64,000 nucleotides of DNA from Variovorax paradoxus (GTDB lineage Bacteria; Pseudomonadota; Gammaproteobacteria; Burkholderiales; Burkholderiaceae_C): positions 6,513,001 through 6,577,000 of the forward strand of contig NZ_CP045644.1 in the NCBI RefSeq assembly GCF_009498455.1, read 5' to 3'. The notes below the pieces were generated by a model, which was not told where the DNA came from, searched no databases, and saw only the letters and a program-made list of their open reading frames with translations. This document shows, in pieces, positions 8,863-17,052 of the stretch (the stretch's first letter is position 1; each line of letters opens with the position of its first letter). The position numbers and the translations under genes were made by a program.

Positions 8863-9285
8863 GTGTCCGACACCCCGCTTCCTCCCTCTTCCGTCCGCGC
8901 CACCCGTTGGTTTGCCGTGGGCAGCCTCGTCGGCCTGATCGTGCTGGGCCTGGCCTGGGAGCTGTGGCTGGCGCCGCTGCGCCCGGGCGGCTCGCTGCTT
9001 GCGCTCAAGGTGCTGCCGCTGGTCATTCCGCTCGCGGGGCTTTACAAGAACCGCATGTACACCTACCGCTGGGTCAGCCTGATGATCTGGCTCTACTTCA
9101 CCGAGGGCGTGGTGCGCGCCTGGAGCGACACCAACGGCGTGGGGCAAATCCTTGCGCTCATCGAGGTGCTGCTGTGCCTCGTGCTCTTCGCGGCCTGCGC
9201 GTGGCATGTGCGCCTTCGCCTGCGTCACGCCAAGGCCGCTGCTGCCGCTGCATCTGCCCGTCAACTGGAAGCTTCCGCCCAATGA
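8863..9285 (+). CDS. DUF2069 membrane protein
   Basis: 140 residues with four hydrophobic helices: WFAVGSLVGLIVLGLAW, LLALKVLPLVIPLAGLY, VSLMIWLYFTEGVV and LIEVLLCLVLFAA. This is the DUF2069 layout, a small inner-membrane protein of unknown role. I chose the GTG at 8863 because it gives the usual start just before SDTPLPPSSVRATRW; an in-frame ATG at 8785 would run over the divergent YihY start. The stop overlaps the ATG of the next gene (ATGA), so the pair is co-translated. Confidence 0.82.
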   Translation: MSDTPLPPSSVRATRWFAVGSLVGLIVLGLAWELWLAPLRPGGSLLALKVLPLVIPLAGLYKNRMYTYRWVSLMIWLYFTEGVVRAWSDTNGVGQILALIEVLLCLVLFAACAWHVRLRLRHAKAAAAAASARQLEASAQ

Positions 9286-10718
9286 CTTCTTCTGCCACCC
9301 CCACCGCGTTGATCGACCAACTGCGCGCCATCGTCGGCGCCTCGCACGTGCTGAACGAGGGCGACCTCACCGCCTACGAGCAGGACTGGCGCAAGCGCGC
9401 GCGCGGCAAGTCGCTGGCCGTGGTGCGCCCGGCCAATGCACAGCAGGTGGCCGACGTGGTCAAGGCCTGCGCCGCAGCCGGCACGGCCGTCATTCCGCAG
9501 GGCGGCAACACCGGCCTGGCGGTCGGCTCCATTCCCGACGACAGCGGCACGCAGGTGGTGCTGAGCCTGCAGCGCCTGAACGCGATCCGCAGCATCGACG
9601 CCGCCAACCTCACGATGACCGTCGAGGCCGGCTGCATCCTGCAGACGCTGCAAGAGACGGCCGAGAAAGCCGGCTACCTGTTTCCGCTGAGCCTCGCGGC
9701 CGAGGGCAGCTGCACCATCGGCGGCAACCTCGCGACCAACGCCGGCGGCACGCAGGTCGTGCGCTACGGCAACACGCGCGACCTGTGCCTGGGCCTGGAA
9801 GTGGTCACGCCGCAGGGCGAGATCTGGGAAGGCACGAGCGGCCTGCGCAAGGACAACACCGGCTACGACCTGCGCGACCTGATCGTCGGCAGCGAGGGCA
9901 CGCTGGGCATCATCACCGCCGCGACCATGAAGCTGTACCCGTTGCCCGCCGCGCAACTCACGGCCTGGGCGGCCGTACCTTCGCTGGACCACGCGGTCAC
10001 GCTGCTGGGCCTGGCGCATAAGCACCTGGGCTCGGGCCTCACGGGCTTCGAGGTGATGGGCAAGTTTGCGCTGAGCCTGGTCGACAAGCACATGCCGCAA
10101 CTCCGCGTGCCCTTCATCAAGGACGAGGGCGTGCCTTACTGCGTGCTGCTCGAGAATTCCGACAGCGAGTCCGAAGACCACGCCCGCGCGCGCTTCGAGG
10201 CGCTGCTCGAAACCGCGTTCGAAGACGGCTGCGTGAGCGACGCGGTGGTGGCCGAGAACCTCACGCAGGCGCACCAGCTCTGGCACATCCGCGAGAGCAT
10301 TCCGCTGGCGCAGGCCGAGGAAGGCCTGAACATCAAGCACGACATCTCGATCCCGGTGTCGCGCATTCCGGCCTTCGTGGAAGCGACCGACGCGCTGCTC
10401 CAGCGCGAGATCGCCGGCGTGCGGCTGGTCAACTTCGGCCACCTGGGCGACGGCAACCTGCACTACAACGTGCAGGCGCCGGAGAACATCGACACCAAGG
10501 CCTTCCTGAAGAACGAGGAAGAGCGCATCAACACGCTGGTCTACGACGCGGTCGAGCAGTTCGGCGGCTCGTTCTCGGCCGAGCATGGCGTGGGCTCGCT
10601 CAAGGTCGACAAGCTCGAGAAGCACAAGTCGCCGGTGGCGCTGGAGATGATGCGGGCGATCAAGCGTGGGCTTGATCCGAAGAACATCCTCAACCCCGGG
10701 CGCGTCATTCGCGTTTAA
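9282..10718 (+). CDS. FAD-linked D-2-hydroxyacid dehydrogenase (glycolate/D-lactate/D-2-hydroxyglutarate type)
   Basis: 478 residues. The N-terminal PCMH FAD-binding domain (about 40-220) shows VVRPANAQQVADVVKAC, PQGGNTGLAVG and IVGSEGTLGIIT. The C-terminal FAD-oxidase domain (about 225-476) includes NFGHLGDGNLHYN and ends GLDPKNILNPGRVI. These enzymes oxidise D-2-hydroxyacids to 2-oxoacids, passing electrons to a quinone, cytochrome or flavoprotein. There is no signal peptide. Length and motifs fit single-chain enzymes rather than the three-subunit GlcDEF. It is coupled to the DUF2069 gene by an ATGA overlap. The exact substrate is open. Confidence 0.88.
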   Translation: MTSSATPTALIDQLRAIVGASHVLNEGDLTAYEQDWRKRARGKSLAVVRPANAQQVADVVKACAAAGTAVIPQGGNTGLAVGSIPDDSGTQVVLSLQRLNAIRSIDAANLTMTVEAGCILQTLQETAEKAGYLFPLSLAAEGSCTIGGNLATNAGGTQVVRYGNTRDLCLGLEVVTPQGEIWEGTSGLRKDNTGYDLRDLIVGSEGTLGIITAATMKLYPLPAAQLTAWAAVPSLDHAVTLLGLAHKHLGSGLTGFEVMGKFALSLVDKHMPQLRVPFIKDEGVPYCVLLENSDSESEDHARARFEALLETAFEDGCVSDAVVAENLTQAHQLWHIRESIPLAQAEEGLNIKHDISIPVSRIPAFVEATDALLQREIAGVRLVNFGHLGDGNLHYNVQAPENIDTKAFLKNEEERINTLVYDAVEQFGGSFSAEHGVGSLKVDKLEKHKSPVALEMMRAIKRGLDPKNILNPGRVIRV

Positions 10719-10733
10719 GGCTTCCGGGTATTT

Positions 10734-10845
10734 CTCCCTCCCCTCCCGGGGGAGGGCCGGGGTGGGGGCACGCGGCGCTCGATTTGGCACTGTGCCGAAT
10801 ACGGGGGCAGCCCCCATCCCAACCTTCCCCCAGCGGGGGAAGGAG
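10734..10845. repeat. REP-like inverted repeat element, copy A
   Basis: Two GC-rich arms face each other. The left arm (10734-10769) holds CCCGGGGGAGGG then GGGGTGGGGG. The right arm (10811-10845) holds CCCCCATCCC then CCCCCAGCGGGGGAAGG. Each arm can itself fold into a small hairpin. It fills the space between convergent genes and could end transcription from both sides. Two similar elements lie at 38399-38508 and 44181-44277. Confidence 0.7.
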
Positions 10846-10858
10846 CAACACCCGACAC

Positions 10859-11236
10859 TCAGCCCGGAAAGTCTTCGCCGCGCAGCTCGATCGGCTGCCC
10901 ATGCGGCGTGCGCTCCGCCGCGTGATCCCACGCGTGGCGATAGCGGGCCAGCTCGTCGTCGGAACTCGCACCCTTGCGGGCCACAAGCCCTTCAAGCGCG
11001 GCGAGCCAGTGGCGGTAGTAGGTGTCGCCCGTGTCCGGGTCGCCCGCGGCTTGCGCGGCAGCAATCTGCGTGGCCAGCGCCTCGGCCCACTCGATCCAGC
11101 TGAACAGCCCGCGCTCATGCAACGCCAGCGTCATCGCGAAGGCTTGCGCCTCCCATGGCTCCCTGAACACCGGCCCGTCGGCGTCGCGCGGCATGCCCGG
11201 GGCGAGTGCGAGCGGCGGCATGTCGTTCGCCTTCAT
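10859..11236 (-). CDS. Nitrile hydratase accessory (activator) protein
   Basis: 125 residues resembling the N-terminal half of a nitrile hydratase beta subunit (GPVFREPWEAQAFAMTLALH, WIEWAEALATQI, TYYRHWLAALEGL). This is the family of small activators (P14K/NhlE-like) that accompany cobalt-type enzymes and help deliver or exchange the metal-loaded alpha subunit. It starts inside the stop of the beta gene (ATGA) and is the last gene of the alpha-beta-accessory operon. No CobW-type P47K chaperone follows, which fits a cobalt-type rather than iron-type enzyme. Confidence 0.87.
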   Translation of the reverse strand: MKANDMPPLALAPGMPRDADGPVFREPWEAQAFAMTLALHERGLFSWIEWAEALATQIAAAQAAGDPDTGDTYYRHWLAALEGLVARKGASSDDELARYRHAWDHAAERTPHGQPIELRGEDFPG

Positions 11237-11898
11237 GCCGCAGGCTCCAGGTAGCTTTCCCACGCATCGACCGACACGGCGAGGTTCTGGCGCGGTGCGT
11301 CGGCGCCCCACAGTTCGGCTTCGTCGAAGACCACGGTGTAGAGCCATTGCGGCTGCTCGCCCAGGCCCTGCGCATTCGCATCGGCGAACACGTGTGCGCC
11401 GTGGATGTGTTCGATCATGCCGCGCTTGCCCTGCACGTAGCCCGGCAGGCGCGTGTGGTGGTCGATGCGGCCGAGGTGCATGCGCACGGCCTGGCCAACC
11501 GCAAAGCGTGCGGGCGCCGGTGCGGGGCGTTCGGTGGCGGAGCCCTTGGCGAGCACGGCGGGCACGTTCGCGGCCTGCAGCACGCGGGCGACCGGTGCGG
11601 GCGGATGCCTCATCTCGCCGGACGCGATCTCGTCCGGGAAGACCTGGCCGCGCTGCAGCATCAGCTGCTCCAGCGCGCCGAGCCAGATCTGGTAGTAGCT
11701 CAGGTCACGGTAGTTCGGCAGCGTCTCGCGCACGGCACGGCTCGCATCGATGTTCCAGGAGCCGGTCGCGCCCATGGCCAGCGTGAGGGCCAGCGCGCGC
11801 GGCTCCCAGGCGCCATGGAACAGCTCGCCCTCGGGTTCGGGCGTGACGGGGCCGAAACCGGGTTGCCCGCCGAGGTCGGCGTGGGTCGTGTAGGTCAT
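11233..11898 (-). CDS. nthB: Nitrile hydratase beta subunit
   Basis: 221 residues, the structural partner of the catalytic alpha subunit in hydration of nitriles to amides. Family text: [11 protein letters not shown] near the start, [37 protein letters not shown], then a C-terminal SH3-like barrel (about 125-221) with [22 protein letters not shown] and [16 protein letters not shown] lies eight bases before the start. It overlaps the alpha stop and the accessory start by ATGA junctions, so the three genes form a tightly coupled operon. No amidase gene adjoins, although one usually completes nitrile-to-acid conversion. Confidence 0.92.
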   Translation of the reverse strand: MTYTTHADLGGQPGFGPVTPEPEGELFHGAWEPRALALTLAMGATGSWNIDASRAVRETLPNYRDLSYYQIWLGALEQLMLQRGQVFPDEIASGEMRHPPAPVARVLQAANVPAVLAKGSATERPAPAPARFAVGQAVRMHLGRIDHHTRLPGYVQGKRGMIEHIHGAHVFADANAQGLGEQPQWLYTVVFDEAELWGADAPRQNLAVSVDAWESYLEPAA

Positions 11899-12551
11899 GC
11901 AGTACTCCTTGCAGACGGCGCCTCGACCACGCGCGTGCCGATCATCGAATCGCGCGAAACCAGCGCGGCCAACTCGTCCTCGCTCCAGCCCTCGGTGCCG
12001 GCCGGGCGCTGCGGGATCACGAGGTAGCGCACCTCGGCGGTCGAGTCCCAGACGCGGATGCGGGTGTTCTCGAGCAGCGTGGTGCCGAAGTCGGCCAGCA
12101 CGCCGCGCGGGTCTTTCACGGCGCGCGAGCGGTACGGCGCGCTCTTGTACCAGGTGGGCGGCAGGCCGAGCACGGGCCAGGGGTAACAGCTGCAGAGGGT
12201 GCAAACGACCATGTGGTGCTGGTCGTCGGTGTTCGCCACCGCGACCATGTGCTCGCCCTGGCGGCCCGTGTAGCCGAGCGAGGCGATCGCCGCCGTGGCA
12301 TCGGCCATCAGCCAGTCGTGAAACTTCTGGTCGACCCACGCCCGCGCCACCACCCGTGCCCCGTTGCGCGGCCCGATGCGGGTCTGGTAGGTGTCGATCA
12401 GCGCATCGAGCGCGGCGGGATCGATGTAGCCCTTTTGGGTGAGCACGCTTTCGAGGGCGCGCACACGCAGGTCCATCTCGCCGAGTTCGCTGTGGTCGTG
12501 AGAGTGGTCGTGGGAGTCGTGGGAGTCGTGGGAGTGGTCATGGCCGGTCAT
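11895..12551 (-). CDS. nthA: Nitrile hydratase alpha subunit, cobalt type
   Basis: 218 residues, the catalytic subunit. The metal-claw motif [15 protein letters not shown] reads CTLCSCY, the version associated with non-corrin cobalt; iron enzymes have CSLCSCT. Two of the three Cys become oxidised in the mature enzyme. The first 22 residues are an unusual His/Asp/Ser repeat (units of HDSHDSHD and HDHSHDHS) encoded by a short tandem DNA repeat, which could hold metal. The DNA start is only 36 bases from the divergent thyA start, so both promoters must overlap. A later Met (MDLRV) is in frame but would drop the His-rich tail. Confidence 0.92.
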   Translation of the reverse strand: MTGHDHSHDSHDSHDHSHDHSELGEMDLRVRALESVLTQKGYIDPAALDALIDTYQTRIGPRNGARVVARAWVDQKFHDWLMADATAAIASLGYTGRQGEHMVAVANTDDQHHMVVCTLCSCYPWPVLGLPPTWYKSAPYRSRAVKDPRGVLADFGTTLLENTRIRVWDSTAEVRYLVIPQRPAGTEGWSEDELAALVSRDSMIGTRVVEAPSARSTA

Positions 12552-12587
12552 CGGCCGATGCTAGCGCCGCCCCGTAAAATTCCCAAC

Positions 12588-13427
12588 ATGACCTCGTCCA
12601 CCCGCCCCATCCGCTCCCAGTACGAAGACTTCATGCGCCATGTCGACACCCATGGCGTCTTCAAGAGCGACCGCACGGGCACGGGCACCAAGAGCGTGTT
12701 CGGCCACCAGATGCGCTTCGACCTGAACGAGGGCTTTCCGCTGGTGACCACGAAGAAGGTGCACCTCAAATCCATCATCCAGGAACTGCTGTGGTTCCTG
12801 ACCGGCTCGAGCAACAACAACTGGCTCAAGGAACGCGGCGTCACCATCTGGGACGAATGGGCGCGCGAAGACGGTGACCTGGGCCCGGTGTACGGCGTGC
12901 AGTGGCGCAGCTGGCCCACGCCCGACGGCGGCCACATCGACCAGATTTCCGACGTCATCAAGACCCTGAAGACCAACCCCGATTCGCGCCGCATCATCGT
13001 GAGCGCCTGGAACGTGGCCGAGCTGTCGAAGATGGCGCTCATGCCCTGCCACGCCTTCTTCCAGTTCTACGTGGCGCCGCCGCAGGCCGAAGGCGAGCGC
13101 GGCAAGCTCAGCTGCCAGCTCTACCAGCGCAGCGCCGACATCTTCCTGGGCGTGCCCTTCAACATCGCCAGCTACGCGCTGCTCACGCACATGGTGGCGC
13201 AGCAGTGCGACCTCGACGTGGGCGACTTCATCTGGACCGGCGGCGACTGCCACATCTACAGCAACCACGCCGAGCAGGTGAAGCTGCAGCTCAGCCGCGA
13301 CCCGTACCCCTACCCCACGCTGAACATCAAGCGCAAGCCGGATTCGATCTTCGACTACCAGTACGAAGACTTCGAAGTGCTCGATTACAAGCACGGCGAT
13401 CCGATCAAGGCGCCGGTGGCGGTGTGA
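12588..13427 (+). CDS. thyA: Thymidylate synthase
   Basis: 279 residues. Makes dTMP from dUMP using methylenetetrahydrofolate. The catalytic cysteine is C154 in [11 protein letters not shown]; the dUMP-binding stretch [20 protein letters not shown] and the C-terminal IKAPVAV are canonical. Compared with the 264-residue E. coli enzyme there is a short insertion before SCQLYQRS ([10 protein letters not shown]). It is followed five bases later by folA, the functional partner that recycles dihydrofolate. It is divergent from the nitrile hydratase alpha gene across 36 bases. Confidence 0.97.
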   Translation: MTSSTRPIRSQYEDFMRHVDTHGVFKSDRTGTGTKSVFGHQMRFDLNEGFPLVTTKKVHLKSIIQELLWFLTGSSNNNWLKERGVTIWDEWAREDGDLGPVYGVQWRSWPTPDGGHIDQISDVIKTLKTNPDSRRIIVSAWNVAELSKMALMPCHAFFQFYVAPPQAEGERGKLSCQLYQRSADIFLGVPFNIASYALLTHMVAQQCDLDVGDFIWTGGDCHIYSNHAEQVKLQLSRDPYPYPTLNIKRKPDSIFDYQYEDFEVLDYKHGDPIKAPVAV

Positions 13428-13432
13428 GCGCC

Positions 13433-13951
13433 ATGAGTGCCGCCACACCCCGCATCCACCTGATCTTCGCGCGCGCCGCCAACGGCGTGATCGGCGCGAA
13501 CAACACCATTCCCTGGCACCTGCCCGAGGACATGGCGCACTTCAAGCAGCAGACGCTGGGTGCGCCGGTGATCATGGGCCGCAAGACCTGGGACTCGCTG
13601 CCGCCGCGCTTTCGTCCGTTGCCGGGCCGCCAGAACATCGTGATCACGCGGCAGGCCGACTGGGCCGCCGATGGCGCGCAGCGTGTGGGCAGCGTGCAGG
13701 AAGCGATCGCGTTGTGCGAAGCGCTGGAGCTGCCCGATGCCTGGGTGATCGGCGGCGCACAGATCTACGCCGAAGCCGAACCGCTGGCTCAGCGCGCCGT
13801 GGTCACCGAGATCGCACGCGACTACGAAGGCGATGCGCACGCCCCCGTGCTCGACGCCGCCGTGTGGCGCGAGACGCAGCGCGAATCGCACGTCTCGGCC
13901 AAGGACGGCCTGCCCTTCAGCTTCGTGACCTACGAACGCATCGCGGCATGA
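13433..13951 (+). CDS. folA: Dihydrofolate reductase
   Basis: 172 residues. Reduces dihydrofolate to tetrahydrofolate with NADPH. Visible features: IFARAANGVIGANNTIPWHLPEDMAHF in two parts (the Met20-loop region and the acidic substrate residue in LPEDM), GRKTWDSLPPRFRPLPGR for NADPH binding, and WVIGGAQIYAEA. It sits five bases after thyA, as expected for the thymidylate cycle, and its stop overlaps the start of the App1-like gene (ATGA). Confidence 0.97.
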   Translation: MSAATPRIHLIFARAANGVIGANNTIPWHLPEDMAHFKQQTLGAPVIMGRKTWDSLPPRFRPLPGRQNIVITRQADWAADGAQRVGSVQEAIALCEALELPDAWVIGGAQIYAEAEPLAQRAVVTEIARDYEGDAHAPVLDAAVWRETQRESHVSAKDGLPFSFVTYERIAA

Positions 13952-15075
13952 CGACGCCGCCTCGCAGGTCCGGCAGCTCGCCGCGGCTCTCGCGGCGCAC
14001 CGTGCTGGCCGGTGCCGCCCTGCTCGCCGGCCTCGCGCCGCTGCAGGCCCTGCATGCCGCCGGACCATTGGAGTCCGACGAAGAGGCGCTCTTCATGCCC
14101 GGCACCGCGCGCCCCACCGCCGACGGCCGGATCGAGGTCGATGTGCATGCCTGGGTGTTCGAGCGCGAACAGCGCTGGGGCCTGGACGCCGCGCTCGCGC
14201 GCTACCTCGGCATGAACCTGAAGAAGCTCACGCCGGCCGCGCGGCTGCGCTTCAGCCAGCGCACCGCGCTGTTCCATGCCGAGTCGGAAGAAGACAAGGT
14301 GATCGACGTCGTCTTCGACGGCTCGGCCACGCGCCTCACGATGCCGCCCACGGGCGCCGACGGCCGCAGCAACCTGCGCGCGGTCCTCGAGGCCTCGCAC
14401 ATCCCGGCGTCGCAGGAGTGGCTGCCTTTCCACGGCGTGACCGGCCCGGGCGAGCTGCTGCCGCGCTTTCGCGGCCGCGCGCAGATCGTGCCGGCGCAAG
14501 GCGTGTCGGTCATCTCGGACATCGACGACACCATCAAGCGCACGCAGGTGCGCGACCGGCGCGAGATGCTGCTGAACACCTTCGCGCGCCGCTTCGAGGC
14601 CGCGCCGGGCATGGCGGCGTACTACCGCGCGCTGGCGCAGGCGCCCGGCACGCGCTTTCACTACCTCTCGGGCAGCCCGATCCAGCTGTACCCCGCACTC
14701 ACCGATTTCATTCGCGACGCCGACTTTCCCGCCGGCAGCATGCACCTGCGCGAGAGCACGACCTGGCGCACGCTCATTCCCAGCGGCGAAGAATCGCGCG
14801 CGCACAAGCTCGGCGCGATCGAGCGGCTGCTGGCCGAATTTCCGCAGCGCCGCTTCGTGCTCGTGGGCGATTCGGGCGAGGCCGATCCCGAGATCTATGC
14901 GCAGGTGTTCCGCGCGCATGCGCAGCGCATCGACGGCATCGTGATCCGCGACGTGACCGACGAGAACCGGCTGTCCGATCGCTACCGCGCGACCTTTGAA
15001 GGCATCGATCCGGTGGCCTGGCATCTGCTGCAGGCCGACACCACGGCATGGCCGATGCAGGCGGCCCTGCGGTAG
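13948..15075 (+). CDS. App1-type phosphatase-domain protein (DUF2183), exported
   Basis: 375 residues. An N-terminal Tat-like or long Sec signal (SRRTVLAGAALLAGLAPL, then LHAA) precedes a domain matching the catalytic region of yeast phosphatidate phosphatase App1. Its haloacid-dehalogenase-type motif is SDIDDTIKRT with D191 and D193; later motifs are HYLSGSPIQLYPAL and FVLVGDSGEADPEIY. Such proteins are predicted to remove phosphate from a lipid or other substrate outside the cytoplasm. It is the third gene of the thyA-folA unit through an ATGA overlap; no functional link to folate is obvious. Confidence 0.82.
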   Translation: MTTPPRRSGSSPRLSRRTVLAGAALLAGLAPLQALHAAGPLESDEEALFMPGTARPTADGRIEVDVHAWVFEREQRWGLDAALARYLGMNLKKLTPAARLRFSQRTALFHAESEEDKVIDVVFDGSATRLTMPPTGADGRSNLRAVLEASHIPASQEWLPFHGVTGPGELLPRFRGRAQIVPAQGVSVISDIDDTIKRTQVRDRREMLLNTFARRFEAAPGMAAYYRALAQAPGTRFHYLSGSPIQLYPALTDFIRDADFPAGSMHLRESTTWRTLIPSGEESRAHKLGAIERLLAEFPQRRFVLVGDSGEADPEIYAQVFRAHAQRIDGIVIRDVTDENRLSDRYRATFEGIDPVAWHLLQADTTAWPMQAALR

Positions 15076-15239
15076 CCGGACACGCCAGAAACAAAGCGGC
15101 ACACCGCCACCGTTTGCGCTTGCAAAAAGAACACTTCGGTACACGCAAAAAGGCATGCCCGGCGCAGGGTTTACACAGCGCTGATTGTTTGTGCGCACAA
15201 TGGTCGAACCGCCCTCCCCTCAACCCAAGGAGACGACCC

Positions 15240-15479
15240 ATGTCCATGGAATTTCTTCGGACCATCGCCGAGCAGAAATTGCCATACGTCCTCCACACGC
15301 CCGCTGACATCGACAGGCTGCGCGTGCTGCGTGCCGCCGAACTCGTGACTGCCTTCATTCCGCCGTCGGAGCACGCGCCCGACGAGCGCGCGATCCGTCA
15401 GCTGGCCCAGGTGGAATCCATCACCGCGAAGGGCCGCCTGGCACTGAACAAGGCGACCTCTTCGTTCATCGAGCTCTGA
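15240..15479 (+). CDS. Small conserved-looking protein of unknown function
   Basis: 79 residues starting MSMEFLRTIAEQKLPYVLHT, with an AAGGAGA ribosome site eight bases before the ATG. The sequence is soluble and amphipathic with IDRLRVLRAAELVTAFIPP and a C-terminal ITAKGRLALNKATSSFIEL. Codon use matches its neighbours. I do not recognise a named domain. It lies alone between the App1-like gene and the convergent gdhA, behind a relatively AT-rich leader (15110-15200) that may hold its own promoter. Confidence 0.7.
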   Translation: MSMEFLRTIAEQKLPYVLHTPADIDRLRVLRAAELVTAFIPPSEHAPDERAIRQLAQVESITAKGRLALNKATSSFIEL

Positions 15480-15501
15480 GCGCCCGGGCCTGAACGCTCA
15501 G
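15476..15501. terminator. Possible bidirectional hairpin between convergent genes
   Basis: CTGAGCG at 15476-15482 pairs with CGCTCAG at 15495-15501, spanning the 23-base gap between the small protein and gdhA stops. There is no T-run on either side, so this is only a candidate. Confidence 0.3.
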
Positions 15502-15502
15502 G

Positions 15503-16846
15503 TCAGACGACGCCCTGCGCCAGCATCGCATCCGCCACGCGCACGAAGCCGGCGATGTTCGCGCCGTCCACGTAACTCACGCTGCCGTCGGCACGCGAAC
15601 CGTAGTGCAGGCACGACTCGTGGATGCCCTGCATGATCTGCAGCAGGCGCGCATCGACCTCGTCACGCGTCCACACCAGCCGAGCCGCGTTCTGGCTCAT
15701 CTCCAGGCCCGACGTGGCCACGCCGCCCGCGTTGCTCGCCTTGCCCGGCGCATACAGCACGCCGTGGCCTTCGAGCACCTTCACAGCCTCGATGGTCGAG
15801 GGCATGTTGGCGCCTTCGGCCACGCACACCACGCCGTTCTTCACCAGCGTGCGCGCGTCTTCCTCGTTGAGCTCGTTCTGCGTGGCGCTGGGCAGCGCCA
15901 CGTCGACCGGCACGTGCCACGGCGTCGCGCCGGCCACGAAGCGGGTGCCGGTGCGCTCGGCATAGTCGCTCACGCGGCCGTAGAGGTGGTTCTTCACGTC
16001 CATCAGCACGGCGAGTTTTTCGGGCGTGAAGCCGTCCTCGTCGACCACGGTGCCGCTCGAGTCCGACACGGTGACCACCTTGGCGCCCAGCGCCATGGCC
16101 TTCTCGATGGTGTACTGCGCCACGTTGCCCGCGCCCGAGACGCTCACGCGCAGGCCGTCGAAGCTGCGACCCTTGCGCTTGAGCATTTCCTGCGCGAAGT
16201 AGACGTTGCCGTAGCCGGTGGCTTCGGGGCGAATGAGCGAGCCGCCGAAGCTCAGGCCCTTGCCGGTGAACACGCAGTCGGCGCGGTTGGTGAGCTTCTT
16301 GACCATGCCGGCCATGAAGCCGACCTCGCGCCCGCCCACGCCCACGTCGCCGGCCGGCACGTCGGTGTCGGCGCCCACGTGGCGGAACAGCTCGGTCACC
16401 AGCGCCTGGCAGAAGCGCATCACCTCGCCCTGGCTCTTGCCCTTGGGGTCGAAGTCGGCGCCGCCCTTGCCGCCGCCCATGGGCAGCGTGGTCAGCGCGT
16501 TCTTGAAGGTCTGCTCGAAGGCGAGGAATTTCAGGATCGACAGGTTCACCGACGGGTGAAAGCGCATGCCGCCCTTGTACGGGCCGATGGCCAGGCTGTG
16601 CTGGATGCGGAAACCGCGGTTGACCTGCACTTCGCCGTGGTCGTCCACCCAGGAGATGCGGAACATGATCACGCGCTCGGGTTCGACCAGCCGTTCCAGC
16701 AGGCTGTGGCTCGTGTACTTGGGGTGCTTTTCGATGTACGGCCAGAGGCTTTCCATGACTTCGGTCACGGCCTGCAGGTACTCGGGCTGTCCGGGGTTGC
16801 GTTGTGCGACGTGTGCGAGGAACCCCCCGGCGGATGCGTGCTTCAT
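15503..16846 (-). CDS. gdhA: NADP-type glutamate dehydrogenase
   Basis: 447 residues, the normal length of hexameric bacterial glutamate dehydrogenase, which interconverts 2-oxoglutarate plus ammonia and glutamate. Motifs: substrate pocket GPYKGGMRFHPSVN, catalytic lysine region LPMGGGKGGADFDP, VPAGDVGVGGREVGFM, the Rossmann loop VSGAGNVAQY, and APGKASNAGGVATSGLEMSQN. The start at 16846 has AGAGGA nine bases upstream. Upstream in-frame codons would include the promoter palindrome. NADP preference is inferred from resemblance to the E. coli-type enzyme. Confidence 0.95.
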   Translation of the reverse strand: MKHASAGGFLAHVAQRNPGQPEYLQAVTEVMESLWPYIEKHPKYTSHSLLERLVEPERVIMFRISWVDDHGEVQVNRGFRIQHSLAIGPYKGGMRFHPSVNLSILKFLAFEQTFKNALTTLPMGGGKGGADFDPKGKSQGEVMRFCQALVTELFRHVGADTDVPAGDVGVGGREVGFMAGMVKKLTNRADCVFTGKGLSFGGSLIRPEATGYGNVYFAQEMLKRKGRSFDGLRVSVSGAGNVAQYTIEKAMALGAKVVTVSDSSGTVVDEDGFTPEKLAVLMDVKNHLYGRVSDYAERTGTRFVAGATPWHVPVDVALPSATQNELNEEDARTLVKNGVVCVAEGANMPSTIEAVKVLEGHGVLYAPGKASNAGGVATSGLEMSQNAARLVWTRDEVDARLLQIMQGIHESCLHYGSRADGSVSYVDGANIAGFVRVADAMLAQGVV

Positions 16847-16872
16847 TCCAATCCTCTGTTTTCCAAAACGGT

Positions 16873-16886
16873 GCATAACCTTATGC
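16873..16886. promoter_or_regulatory. Perfect palindrome just upstream of gdhA
   Basis: GCATAA-CC-TTATGC is a perfect 6+2+6 inverted repeat whose near edge is 26 bases from the gdhA start codon. That is where an operator would block or overlap the promoter. The regulator is not identifiable from the window. Confidence 0.45.
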
Positions 16887-16990
16887 GAATCCTGCATTTT
16901 GCCGGATTGGAGAACCAGATTGAGGCGAAAAGCCCTCAGAAGGTGCGTCGATTGGGCGGCGGGCGCAGCGACGCCCCAATTTGAAACACA

Positions 16991-17027
16991 GCGGGGCCGG
17001 GCGACACACCTGTCACCCGGCCCCCGC
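16991..17027 (-). terminator. Strong GC hairpin after the TRAP receptor gene
   Basis: The arms at 16991-17006 (GCGGGGCCGGGCGACA) and 17011-17027 (TGTCACCCGGCCCCCGC) are near-perfect complements with a four-base loop. It lies 26 bases past the receptor stop and upstream of gdhA on the same strand, so it would insulate gdhA. The following T content is modest. Confidence 0.6.
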
Positions 17028-17052
17028 ATCTGCGCTCGGTGCGTTTTTGCTG

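Noticed and set aside
12485..12551. Short tandem repeat as a possible CRISPR or minisatellite
   Set aside because: The repeat units are under ten bases, in frame, and encode the His-rich tail; there are no spacers.
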